Origin: CAYZXU01 sp964482535
GTDB taxonomy: Bacteria; Desulfobacterota; Desulfobacteria; Desulfobacterales; BuS5
Direction: 5' to 3'
Assembly (NCBI GenBank): GCA_964482535.1
Contig: CAYZXU010000035.1
Coordinates: forward strand, 1 to 21,065
Length of the DNA: 21,065 nucleotides
Below the pieces are notes generated by a model, which searched no databases, was not told where the DNA came from, and saw only the letters and a list, made by a program, of their open reading frames with translations. How positions within the stretch are numbered: position 1 is the first letter of the stretch; each line of letters opens with the position of its first letter. Below, piece after piece: positions 13,334 to 21,065 of the stretch. Both the position numbers and the translations under genes were made by a program.

Positions 13334-15745
13334 ATGAATATTGAAAAAACCAAAGAAACCGTAAGCAAGCACTTTGGCTCAAGCAGCTTTGTCCCATGGG
13401 GAATACTTGTTCTTATTGCAATAATTTTTACAGTTATTCTTTACCCCAGTATAATTATTACGAGTCCTCCTTATATGCTCGGAGATATTGCTGATAAGGA
13501 TATTAAAGCCCAAAGAAATTTTTTTGTTGAAGATAACGAAGCTACTAAGGAAAATCGCATTCGCGCAAGGGATGAGGTTTTAACTGTTTACGATTATGAT
13601 CCACTCCTTTATAAAAGATTAACCTTAAACATAACTCAGGCATTTAAAAATCTTGCATCGGTTTTTGAGGAGTATGAAAGCGAGAAGGGAAAAGCAGCAG
13701 GTGCGAAACAGGATTATTCTGCTTCTCAACAAAAAAAAGACGTTGCGGATTTGCATGCCAAAATTATGCTGAAAAAAAAAGATTTTGATGAGAAACTGGG
13801 AATAAACGTAAGCAATGGCGCATATAAAATCCTGGAGATTGAACATTTTTCAAAGGATATTTCAAATTTTATCATAGTAATACTCAATGAAATTTTACAA
13901 AACGGCGTTGTAACCAACAAGGAGATTCTGTTAAAAGAGTCCGGCAAGGGTATTGTATTAAAAACCATAGGTGCAGATAATGAACTGGTTTATCATAATT
14001 TAAAGAAATTTTATGGCCTTGAACAGGCAAAAACCATGGTCAGAATAATCGGTCAGCCCCTGTTAAAGGGGATGAACTATAATCTGCGAAATCTAATTGT
14101 GGATATTACCCAGAAGATTATACACCCCAATATCACTTTAAATACCAACGAAACTGAAAAAAGGAAAAAAAAGGCTGAAGATGAAGTAAAACCTGTCCTT
14201 TACAGGATAAAAACAGGAGAGATGCTGCTCCGGGAAGGTGAAAGGGTTACGGAGGTTCAGCTCCTTAAACTTAAAGCTCTGCATGCCCAGACAAAAAAAG
14301 GACATGTGGCCGCAAGAAGCGCAGGAACTGGCATGATTATCTTTTCTCTGTTTTTCGCCACATATATTATTAATTTTACTACAAAAATGCGGAATTCGGA
14401 TGCTCACAACAAAAACATTTTATTTATCGGGTGTCTAATAATAATCTTTTTACTGATTTTTAAATTTTCATTCTCTTTAATAAAAATATTTCCGACCACC
14501 CCTCCTTTTTACATACCTGCATCATCTGTTATTTTTGCAATTCCATTTGCTTCCGGCGCCATGACAATATGCCTTTTTCTCGGTATAGGTATAGCTGTCC
14601 CTTTTGCTCTTATAATGTCGACCTGTATCCCTGTTATAATTGAAAACAGGTTTGATTTTTTTATATATTTTTTAATAAACAGTTCAATGGCTGCTTACTG
14701 GATGCAGAGCTGCAGAGCGCGAAGAGTTTTCATAAGAGCAGGCGCAAAATTAGGTATTCTTAATATGGTTCTTGCAATAGCGCTTTATCTTTATGCTGCT
14801 GAATTTTTATGGCTTAAACTCTTGTGGGATCTGGTTTTTGCTTTTATGGGAGGAATAATAACAGGAATTTTAGCATCAGGAATAGCCCCTTTTGTGGAAA
14901 CAATTTTTAAATATACCACAGATATAAAGCTTCTTGAACTTGCCAACCTTGATCAGCCTATTCTTCGGCGCCTGATGCTTGAAGCTCCAGGGACTTATCA
15001 TCATTCGGTAATAGTGGGTTCCATGGCTGAAGCGGCTGCATCTGAAATCGACGCCAACCCGCTGCTTGCCAAGGTATGCGGATATTATCATGATATAGGC
15101 AAAATCAACAACCCATTATACTTTATAGAAAATCAGACAGACGGTAAAAACAGGCACGATAAGCTGGCGCCTTCCATGTCGAGTCTTGTTCTTATAGCTC
15201 ATATAAAAAACGGAGTTGAAATGGCAAAGGAGAATGGGCTTGGACAGGAGATAATTGATACTATAAGGCAACATCATGGAACAAGTCTCATCAAATTTTT
15301 TTATGATAAAGCTGTAAGTCTTAAGGGTGAAAACAATGTCAACATGAATGATTTCAGATACCCCGGTCCAAAGCCTCAAACAAGGGAGGCGGCAATTGTC
15401 ATGCTGGCAGATGTGGTTGAGGCTGCATCAAGAACTCTGGAAAATCCTACTTCTGCCAGAATTCAGGGGCATGTTCAGAAGATGATAAATAATGTTTTTG
15501 CTGATGCTCAACTGAGTAACTGTGAGCTTACTTTAAAAGATCTCCATAACATTGCCAGAAGTTTTAATAAGATATTAACCGGAATATATCACCACCGCAT
15601 AGATTATTCTGAAAACACGGTTGAGAAAAATGGAAAAGGGAAAAATGGGAGTTCTGATAACAAACAAACAAAACAGGGTAAGGATATCGACAGAAAAAAT
15701 TCAACAGATGGCCCAGGTCATCTTAAGCGCCTTGGGGTATCCTGA
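13334..15745 (+). CDS. pgpH: 7TM-HD cyclic-di-AMP phosphodiesterase-type protein
   Basis: This is an 803-residue inner-membrane protein. A first membrane helix (about 20-42) is followed by a large external 7TMR-HDED domain (about 50-325), a seven-helix membrane region (about 332-520), and a cytoplasmic HD domain (about 540-740). The HD site shows H556/H557, H586-D587 in YYHDIGK, H647/H648 in HHGTS and D693 in MLADVVEAA. Characterised relatives such as Listeria PgpH hydrolyse c-di-AMP. Its place between phoH and ybeY is classic. The C-terminal tail after about residue 760 is hydrophilic and low in complexity (rich in K, N, G, S and D) and overlaps ybeY by 101 bases in another frame. The ATG has a poor ribosome binding site; a start slightly elsewhere is possible. 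Confidence 0.92.
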   Translation: MNIEKTKETVSKHFGSSSFVPWGILVLIAIIFTVILYPSIIITSPPYMLGDIADKDIKAQRNFFVEDNEATKENRIRARDEVLTVYDYDPLLYKRLTLNITQAFKNLASVFEEYESEKGKAAGAKQDYSASQQKKDVADLHAKIMLKKKDFDEKLGINVSNGAYKILEIEHFSKDISNFIIVILNEILQNGVVTNKEILLKESGKGIVLKTIGADNELVYHNLKKFYGLEQAKTMVRIIGQPLLKGMNYNLRNLIVDITQKIIHPNITLNTNETEKRKKKAEDEVKPVLYRIKTGEMLLREGERVTEVQLLKLKALHAQTKKGHVAARSAGTGMIIFSLFFATYIINFTTKMRNSDAHNKNILFIGCLIIIFLLIFKFSFSLIKIFPTTPPFYIPASSVIFAIPFASGAMTICLFLGIGIAVPFALIMSTCIPVIIENRFDFFIYFLINSSMAAYWMQSCRARRVFIRAGAKLGILNMVLAIALYLYAAEFLWLKLLWDLVFAFMGGIITGILASGIAPFVETIFKYTTDIKLLELANLDQPILRRLMLEAPGTYHHSVIVGSMAEAAASEIDANPLLAKVCGYYHDIGKINNPLYFIENQTDGKNRHDKLAPSMSSLVLIAHIKNGVEMAKENGLGQEIIDTIRQHHGTSLIKFFYDKAVSLKGENNVNMNDFRYPGPKPQTREAAIVMLADVVEAASRTLENPTSARIQGHVQKMINNVFADAQLSNCELTLKDLHNIARSFNKILTGIYHHRIDYSENTVEKNGKGKNGSSDNKQTKQGKDIDRKNSTDGPGHLKRLGVS

Positions 15746-16103
15746 AACAGATAGTCTTGACCGGGAACTCTCTATCCTTATACTTGATGATCTACAGATA
15801 GAAGTACTGAATAAAAAATATTTAAATAAAACAGGTCCCACAAATGTATTAGCTTTCCCCATGCATGAGGGGCGTTTTTCTGATATTACTCCACAGTTGC
15901 TTGGTGATGTGGTTATTTCTGCTGATACAGCGGAAAAAGAAAGTCGGAGTATGGAAATCAGCCTGGAAGAACGTTTTGGGGAGCTTCTTGTACACGGAAT
16001 CCTGCATTTGATGGGGTATGATCATGAAAAAACAGAGAAAGAGGCTGTGGAGATGGAGTCAAGAAGCAGGGAACTCATGAAGATTCTTCCAAAAAATGCT
16101 TGA
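15645..16103 (+). CDS. ybeY: Endoribonuclease YbeY (16S rRNA maturation)
   Basis: YbeY is a zinc-dependent single-strand endoribonuclease needed for 16S rRNA 3' maturation and ribosome quality control. The signature HGILHLMGYDH (H117, H121, H127) binds zinc, and NVLAFP (about 67-72) is a further conserved segment. I chose the ATG at 15645: AAGGG lies just upstream, and the resulting N-terminus (MGVLITNKQNRVRI) aligns with family N-termini, giving 152 residues, close to the E. coli length. An in-frame TTG at 15621 and ATG at 15630 would add 8 or 5 residues with less support. The first 33 codons overlap the end of pgpH in a different frame. Confidence 0.95.
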   Translation: MGVLITNKQNRVRISTEKIQQMAQVILSALGYPETDSLDRELSILILDDLQIEVLNKKYLNKTGPTNVLAFPMHEGRFSDITPQLLGDVVISADTAEKESRSMEISLEERFGELLVHGILHLMGYDHEKTEKEAVEMESRSRELMKILPKNA

Positions 16104-16175
16104 AGAATAAAGGCGCTAACCTGTTTACAGTTGAGAAGCAGGGTGCATTTGAACGTTAAAATTGATTTATAGACC

Positions 16176-16264
16176 GTCACATAAATAATTTCACTGCGTT
16201 ATCGGTCGTCGGAGTATTACAATACGCCTTCCTCCCTCTGGCCTTGTGAAATTTATTATGTGAC
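16176..16264. repeat. 89-base inverted-repeat element between ybeY and pdxJ
   Basis: The ends are 19-base arms, GTCACATAAATAATTTCAC (16176-16194) and GTGAAATTTATTATGTGAC (16246-16264), complementary except for a small central slip. The interior has a second dyad, GTATTACAATAC, near 16214-16225. This fits a non-coding MITE-like or REP-like element. It ends only 22 bases before the pdxJ start, so it sits in the pdxJ leader. Confidence 0.6.
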
Positions 16265-16286
16265 AAGCTATAGAAGGGGGTAATTG

Positions 16287-17006
16287 ATGGCAGGATTAGC
16301 TGTGAACGTGGATCATGTTGCTACATTGAGAGAAGCAAGAAAAACCAGGTATCCCGATCCCGTGGGGGTGGCTCTGATGGCTGAAAATGCAGGGGCGGAT
16401 GGTATTGTTGTGCATCTCAGGGCGGACAGACGGCATATTCAGGACCGTGATGTTAAGATACTGCGTGAAGTGGTTCAAACCAAACTGATCCTTGAGATGG
16501 CCTCGACTCCTGAGATGGTGGGAATCGCTCTTAACATAAAGCCGGATCTCGTTACGCTTGTGCCTGAAAACCGTGAAGAACTAACCACGGAAGGCGGGTT
16601 GGATCTGATTGTTCATAAGACTTCCATATCCGAAGCAGTGGGCACCCTGCAAAACAGCGGTATCCCAGTGAGCATATTCATAGATCCTGATTTTGAACAG
16701 GTAAGACTGGCTCACCAGATTAATGCTGATTTGGTTGAGATTCATACCGGGACTTTTTGTGATGCAAAAACATTTAAACAACGAGATCAGGCTTTTTTAA
16801 AGGTGGTTGATTCCGTAAAACTGGCGCATAAATTAAAACTGGGAATTAATGTAGGCCACGGCATATGCTATAATACAATAAAATATTTTAAAGGGCTGAC
16901 TGAAATAGATGAGTTCAGCATAGGCCACAGCATTATTGCAAGAGCCGCTCTCGTGGGAATTGAAAGGGCTGTTAAGGATATGGCATATTTAATAAATAAT
17001 CTTTAG
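16287..17006 (+). CDS. pdxJ: Pyridoxine 5'-phosphate synthase PdxJ
   Basis: PdxJ condenses 1-deoxyxylulose 5-phosphate with 3-amino-2-oxopropyl phosphate to give pyridoxine 5'-phosphate, the last ring-forming step of DXP-dependent vitamin B6 synthesis. The 239-residue TIM barrel is the normal length. Visible motifs: VNVDHVATLREAR at the start, HLRADRRHIQDRDV (about 43-56), LEMASTPEM, LVPE, VEIHTG and GHGICY. The last is usually GHGLNY, so an asparagine is replaced by cysteine. The ATG at 16287 follows AAGGGGG (about 16274-16280); a TTG one codon earlier is less likely. The leader is short because the upstream inverted-repeat element ends nearby. Confidence 0.96.
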   Translation: MAGLAVNVDHVATLREARKTRYPDPVGVALMAENAGADGIVVHLRADRRHIQDRDVKILREVVQTKLILEMASTPEMVGIALNIKPDLVTLVPENREELTTEGGLDLIVHKTSISEAVGTLQNSGIPVSIFIDPDFEQVRLAHQINADLVEIHTGTFCDAKTFKQRDQAFLKVVDSVKLAHKLKLGINVGHGICYNTIKYFKGLTEIDEFSIGHSIIARAALVGIERAVKDMAYLINNL

Positions 17007-17010
17007 AGCC

Positions 17011-17111
17011 GATTTCAAAATGCCCCTTTCGAAGTCTGCGCTTATCTGCCCGATCTCTGGGTCAGGCAAAAATTTTATTTTTACCTGACGCTTGCATTTT
17101 CCATATGGCAT
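17011..17111. repeat. Hairpin repeat between pdxJ and the ClpX-like gene
   Basis: GTCAGG plus AAAAAT (17061-17073) pairs with ATTTTT and CCTGAC (17077-17089), with one internal mismatch and a 3-base loop. Outer short arms ATGCC (17020-17024) and GGCAT (17107-17111) suggest a larger palindromic unit. No T run follows on the plus strand, so it is a poor terminator. It looks like another dispersed intergenic repeat; copies elsewhere cannot be checked here. Confidence 0.4.
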
Positions 17112-17126
17112 GATTATAGTAATTTT

Positions 17127-18887
17127 ATGATAGAAAATGAAAAAATACCAAGCCCAAAAGAACTTGAAAAAGAAATCGGCGATTTTTTGTCTAAAAAATT
17201 CGGAGGAAGTGTAAAGATAATGTCTCCGGCTGTTCAGCGGCTTGAGGATATTTCAGAAAACGGCAGGGAAATAAAAAAAAATAAAGAGATTAATTTTGAT
17301 TTAATGCCTGAAGAGCTTATCACTTATCTTAATAATTATATTATAAAGCAGGATAATGCAAAAGCTGTTCTGGCCACAAAGATTTGCACACACTTCAATA
17401 AAATTCAATATTTAAAGTCATCTGCAAGTGAACTCAGCGAGATAGCCGGCAACATTAAAAACAATGTTCTTATGATAGGCCCAACCGGCGTCGGCAAGAC
17501 TTTCATGATTAAACTTATAGCAAAGAAAATCGGTGTCCCTTTTGTAAAGGGGGATGCAACCAAATTCAGTGAGACAGGTTATGTGGGTGGAGACGTGGAA
17601 GACCTGGTGCGTGATCTTGTCAAAGAAGCAGGTGATGATATTGAACTGGCTCAACATGGGATAATCTATGTGGACGAGATAGATAAAATCGCGGCAAGCC
17701 GTAATCTTATTGGAGCAGATGTGTCCAGGGCAGGCGTACAAAGAGCTTTTCTAAAACCAATGGAAGAGACTGAGGTTGATTTAAAAGTGCCCCATGATCC
17801 GATTTCCATGATTCAGGAAATAGAAATGTTCCGCAAAACAGGGGAACGAAAAAAAAGAGTTGTTAACACAAAAAATATACTCTTTATCATGAGCGGCGCT
17901 TTTGGAGATTTAACAGATATAATTAAAAAAAGAACAGTAAATCAAAAGATCGGTTTTGGAGCACAGATTACAGATTCAGATAAAGACAGCGATATGCTGA
18001 TCAATGTCAAATCCGAAGATCTCGTTAATTTTGGATTTGAATCTGAATTTGTGGGAAGACTTCCTGTAAAAGCTATTTTTGAAAGATTAAAGGAAAAAGA
18101 TCTTTATCAGATACTGAAAAACCCGAATAGCCCCATAATTCTCAGCAAAAAGCTTGATTTTTCTGCATATGGGATTGATATTAAATTTGAAAATCAAGCC
18201 CTTGCCCTGCTTGCAAAAAATGCTTTTGAAGAAAATACAGGGGCCAGGGGGCTGGTGAGTGCCATTGAAAATGCATTGATTTTATTTGAGAAAAGACTGC
18301 CTTCCACTAAGATTAAAAAATTTCCTGTAACCTCTTTTGTTATTGAAAATCCTGAAAAATCACTAAAAGCTTTGTTAAGCTGGGATGAGAATAAAATTAA
18401 CGCTGGTTTTGATGAAATTGCCCAATGTGAAAAGAAAAATATAAAAAAATATTTATGTTCAAACAAAGAAAATCTGTCCGTTAAATATATGAAATTTTTA
18501 ACGGACAGACGTATTGATATCGTTGCAGCATACTATACAAAGCATGTTGTAGAGGTTGGAACTGCTCTAAAGAGAATAAAAACCTATTGTGATGAGCTTA
18601 AAGAGATTGAGCTTTATTTTTATAAAACCCATGATATCAATATTGTCCTGGAAGAAGACGCAGTGGATTATCTGCTTGACCGGTTTGTTGAGCTAAATGT
18701 CCAGACAAAGGATTTTTATAAGACATTGACAAATGATTTTGAGCTGGGCTTAAAATTGATTCGTGACAAGACAGGAAAAAACAGATTTTTTATTACAAAA
18801 GAGGCTATGATTGATACGGAAGCTTTTTTAAATAAACTGGTAAAAAACGGGCTGACAATGGCAGCCGAAAAACAAGAAATGGTGTAG
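17127..18887 (+). CDS. ClpX-like AAA+ ATPase without zinc-binding domain, with C-terminal extension
   Basis: The 586-residue AAA+ unfoldase has a core (about 60-418) very like ClpX: Walker A GPTGVGKT (118-125), pore loop GYVG (151-154), Walker B IIYVDEID (D183, E184), IGF loop (I275-F277, the ClpP-docking motif of ClpX), arginine finger in EFVGRLP, and sensor-2 GARGL (372-376). It lacks ClpX's N-terminal four-cysteine zinc domain, having instead a short charged segment (IPSPKELEKEIGDFL). After the core come about 170 extra residues; 502-572 align by eye with the core's small domain (348-417). The true ClpX is usually beside clpP, which is absent here, so I call this a paralog that may use a different adaptor or substrate. 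No ribosome binding site precedes the ATG. ahbC starts 9 bases after its stop. Confidence 0.85.
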   Translation: MIENEKIPSPKELEKEIGDFLSKKFGGSVKIMSPAVQRLEDISENGREIKKNKEINFDLMPEELITYLNNYIIKQDNAKAVLATKICTHFNKIQYLKSSASELSEIAGNIKNNVLMIGPTGVGKTFMIKLIAKKIGVPFVKGDATKFSETGYVGGDVEDLVRDLVKEAGDDIELAQHGIIYVDEIDKIAASRNLIGADVSRAGVQRAFLKPMEETEVDLKVPHDPISMIQEIEMFRKTGERKKRVVNTKNILFIMSGAFGDLTDIIKKRTVNQKIGFGAQITDSDKDSDMLINVKSEDLVNFGFESEFVGRLPVKAIFERLKEKDLYQILKNPNSPIILSKKLDFSAYGIDIKFENQALALLAKNAFEENTGARGLVSAIENALILFEKRLPSTKIKKFPVTSFVIENPEKSLKALLSWDENKINAGFDEIAQCEKKNIKKYLCSNKENLSVKYMKFLTDRRIDIVAAYYTKHVVEVGTALKRIKTYCDELKEIELYFYKTHDINIVLEEDAVDYLLDRFVELNVQTKDFYKTLTNDFELGLKLIRDKTGKNRFFITKEAMIDTEAFLNKLVKNGLTMAAEKQEMV

Positions 18888-18896
18888 TATAAAAAA

Positions 18897-20075
18897 ATGA
18901 TTGGAATATCAAAGCTTTACTGTGGGACTGTTGAACCGTCTGATGCGCTTCGTTACGGACGCAAATCTTCAGAACTTCCCTCACATCTGCTTCAGTTCTC
19001 GGCAGACAAAAAACCCGTAGTTGTATGGAATGTCACAAGGCGGTGCAATTTAAAGTGTGTTCACTGTTATGCACAAGCCAGTGATAATAAATTTGATAAT
19101 GAACTCGATTTTAATGAAGGTAAAAAAGTAATAGACGACCTGGCAAAATTCGGAAGTCCCGTAATCCTTTTTTCCGGTGGAGAGCCTCTGGTGAGAAAAG
19201 ATTTGCCTGATCTTGCAGAGTATGCCGTGGGAAAGGGCATGAGGGCGGTTATCTCTACAAACGGCACATTAATTTCCAGAGAAAAAGCACACAAGCTTAA
19301 AGAAATCGGTTTATCATATGTGGGAATAAGCATTGACGGAATGGAAGAAATAAATGACCGTTTCAGAGGCATGAAAGGTGCATTTAAGGCAGCTGTTGCA
19401 GGGATAGAAAACTGCAAAGAGGCGGGCATTAAGGTTGGTCTTCGTTTTACTTTAAACAGGTTTAATCTGCGCGAAGTTCCAAAAATTTTTGATCTTTTAG
19501 AAGAAATGGATATTCCCAGGGCATGCTTTTATCATCTTGTTTATGCAGGCAGGGGCTCCGATCTTGTTAAAGATGACTGCTCCCTCGAAGAAACAAGGGC
19601 TGCTGTTGATCTTATTATGGATCGTACAAAAAAGCTGCATGACACAGGGAAAGCAAAAGAGATATTAACTGTGGATAATCATGCCGACGGCCCCTATGTA
19701 TACTTGAGACTGCTCAAGGAAAACCCGAAAAGAGCCGCTGAGGTGCTTGAACTTTTAAAAATGAATGGGGGCAACAGCTCAGGAAGGGGTATAGGGTGTA
19801 TAAGCTGGGACGGAGAAGTATATGCAGACCAGTTTTGGCGTCACCACAGTTTTGGTAATATTAAAGACCGACCTTTTTCAGAAATCTGGTCAGATACTTC
19901 GGAACCTTTGATGAAAAAGCTGAAGGACAAAAAAAAGTATGTCAAGGGAAGATGCGCATCCTGCCGCTGGTTAGATGTTTGCGGAGGAAACTTCAGGGTT
20001 CGGGCGGAAGCTGTTACAAACGATGTATGGGCGCCTGATCCTGCATGTTATCTGACAGATGAAGAAATTTCTTAA
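18897..20075 (+). CDS. ahbC: Radical SAM 12,18-didecarboxysiroheme deacetylase (AhbC-type)
   Basis: AhbC removes the two acetate side chains of 12,18-didecarboxysiroheme to give iron-coproporphyrin III in the siroheme-dependent heme pathway of sulfate reducers and methanogens. The 392-residue protein has the radical SAM cluster motif CNLKCVHC (C50, C54, C57), FSGGEPL (SAM binding) and STNGT. A C-terminal SPASM-like region has cysteines in GIGCISWDG, GRCASCRWLDVCGG and DPACYL for a second 4Fe-4S cluster. The N-terminus ISKLYCGTVEPSDALRYGR resembles AhbC rather than AhbD. hemB follows after 17 bases, supporting a tetrapyrrole role. A peptide-modifying SPASM enzyme is the main alternative, made unlikely by the neighbour. 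There is no strong ribosome binding site, so translation may depend on the preceding gene. Confidence 0.85.
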   Translation: MIGISKLYCGTVEPSDALRYGRKSSELPSHLLQFSADKKPVVVWNVTRRCNLKCVHCYAQASDNKFDNELDFNEGKKVIDDLAKFGSPVILFSGGEPLVRKDLPDLAEYAVGKGMRAVISTNGTLISREKAHKLKEIGLSYVGISIDGMEEINDRFRGMKGAFKAAVAGIENCKEAGIKVGLRFTLNRFNLREVPKIFDLLEEMDIPRACFYHLVYAGRGSDLVKDDCSLEETRAAVDLIMDRTKKLHDTGKAKEILTVDNHADGPYVYLRLLKENPKRAAEVLELLKMNGGNSSGRGIGCISWDGEVYADQFWRHHSFGNIKDRPFSEIWSDTSEPLMKKLKDKKKYVKGRCASCRWLDVCGGNFRVRAEAVTNDVWAPDPACYLTDEEIS

Positions 20076-20092
20076 AAGGAGAGTTTAAGCTG

Positions 20093-21064
20093 ATGTTATT
20101 TCCTGAGTACAGGCCCCGGCGTTTACGCCAGAATGAATCTTTCAGGCGTATGATACGAGAAACAAACCTGTCAGTGAACGATTTGATACTGCCTCTTTTT
20201 GCCATAAACGGAAAAAACGTTAAAAACCCCATAAAATCAATGCCCGGGCAATATCAGCTCTCAGTGGATAATCTCATAAAGGAATCAGCCCATGCTTATA
20301 AACTCGGCATCCCGGCCATAATGCTTTTTGGAATACCTGACAGCAAGAATCCCCTTGCGACAGGCGCTTATGCAAACAAAGGGATTGTCCAGAGAGCGGT
20401 TAAGGCAATAAAAGACAGGGTGCCGGAGCTTCTCGTTATTACAGATGTGTGTTTGTGTCAGTATACCGATCATGGTCACTGTGGAGTTGTGGACGGGAAT
20501 ATTATTGATAATGATGCGACTTTAGACCTTCTTGCACGCACTGCAGTTTCACATGCTAAAGCAGGCGCGGATATGGTGGCACCATCGGATATGATGGATG
20601 GACGTGTTACTGAAATCCGCGGAGCGCTTGATGAAAACAGTTTTAGCAATATCCCTATTATGGCTTATTCCGCCAAATATTGTTCAGCATATTACGGCCC
20701 TTTCCGGAATGCGGCAGATTCCGCTCCTAAATTCGGCGACAGGCGGACTTACCAGATGGATCCTGCCAATGCACTTGAAGCTGTAAGGGAAGTTACAATG
20801 GATGTTGAAGAAGGGGCTGATATAATAATGATAAAGCCTGCCCTGCCGTATCTTGATATTATCTGTCGTATCCGTGATGAGATAGATCTCCCTCTTGCAG
20901 CCTATAATGTAAGCGGTGAGTATTCCATGATAAAGGCTGGGGAAAAGATGGGATGGATTGACGGCAAAAAAGTGATGATGGAAACCCTTATCTCAATCAA
21001 AAGAGCCGGTGCAGATATGATTCTTACCTATTTTGCCATTGAAGCCGCAAAAGAATTAGCCTGA
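20093..21064 (+). CDS. hemB: Porphobilinogen synthase (delta-aminolevulinate dehydratase)
   Basis: HemB joins two 5-aminolevulinate molecules to give porphobilinogen, the shared precursor of siroheme, heme and cobalamin. The 323-residue length is standard. The zinc-site cysteines are present in DVCLCQYTDHGHCG (C120, C122, C130), so this is the zinc-dependent type. The two active-site lysines are K195 in YSAKYCSAYYGP and K248 in MIKPALPYLD. The ATG follows AAGGAG, about ten bases upstream. It is 17 bases after ahbC and almost certainly co-transcribed with it. The stop ends at 21064, one base before the window edge, so the gene is complete. In sulfate reducers ahbD or other heme genes often follow, which would lie outside the window. 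Confidence 0.98.
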   Translation: MLFPEYRPRRLRQNESFRRMIRETNLSVNDLILPLFAINGKNVKNPIKSMPGQYQLSVDNLIKESAHAYKLGIPAIMLFGIPDSKNPLATGAYANKGIVQRAVKAIKDRVPELLVITDVCLCQYTDHGHCGVVDGNIIDNDATLDLLARTAVSHAKAGADMVAPSDMMDGRVTEIRGALDENSFSNIPIMAYSAKYCSAYYGPFRNAADSAPKFGDRRTYQMDPANALEAVREVTMDVEEGADIIMIKPALPYLDIICRIRDEIDLPLAAYNVSGEYSMIKAGEKMGWIDGKKVMMETLISIKRAGADMILTYFAIEAAKELA

Positions 21065-21065
21065 A

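Noticed and set aside
17061..17089. Intrinsic terminator after pdxJ
   Set aside because: The stem is real but no T run follows on the plus strand, so it was classed as a repeat hairpin.

Overview
The window looks like chromosomal DNA of an anaerobic, motile member of the Desulfobacterota (sulfate-reducer-like). That is an inference from gene content: a single-chain pyruvate:ferredoxin oxidoreductase, a PomA/PomB-type flagellar stator, AhbC of the siroheme-dependent heme pathway next to a zinc-type HemB, and AT-rich intergenic DNA holding several hairpin-forming repeats. I see no phage, transposase, CRISPR array, tRNA or rRNA gene.

Layout. Bases 1-440 (minus strand) carry a complete regulatory unit: promoter, cobalamin riboswitch, intrinsic terminator, ribosome binding site and the first 14 codons of an exported protein whose gene runs off the left edge. 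nifJ (500-4033, minus) follows, with its promoter inside an inverted repeat. A minus-strand motility operon (7041 down to 4347) encodes an HD-GYP protein with a damaged receiver domain, then PomA and PomB. Prepilin peptidase (7470-8225, minus) is divergent from lon (8452-10821, plus). Their shared intergenic region has a near-consensus promoter and two striking dyads.

The remaining genes are all on the plus strand. After lon come a metallo-beta-lactamase-fold relic that has lost its metal site, overlapping by 4 bases a PrmA-like methyltransferase; then phoH, a PgpH-type 7TM-HD phosphodiesterase and ybeY, a classic RNA-metabolism and c-di-AMP neighbourhood, the last two overlapping by 101 bases. 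After that come pdxJ (vitamin B6), an unusual ClpX-like AAA+ ATPase without the zinc-binding domain and with an extra C-terminal domain, ahbC and hemB (heme synthesis). hemB ends two bases before the right edge.

Most genes are housekeeping. The parts worth a second look are the riboswitch-controlled partial gene, two proteins with in-frame losses exactly at their active sites (the HD-GYP receiver and the lactonase-like protein), the ClpX-like ATPase with an apparent duplicated small domain, the ybeY/pgpH overprint, the dyad over the lon -10 box, and four different hairpin repeats placed between genes. Family assignments and consensus comparisons are from memory; no database search was possible.
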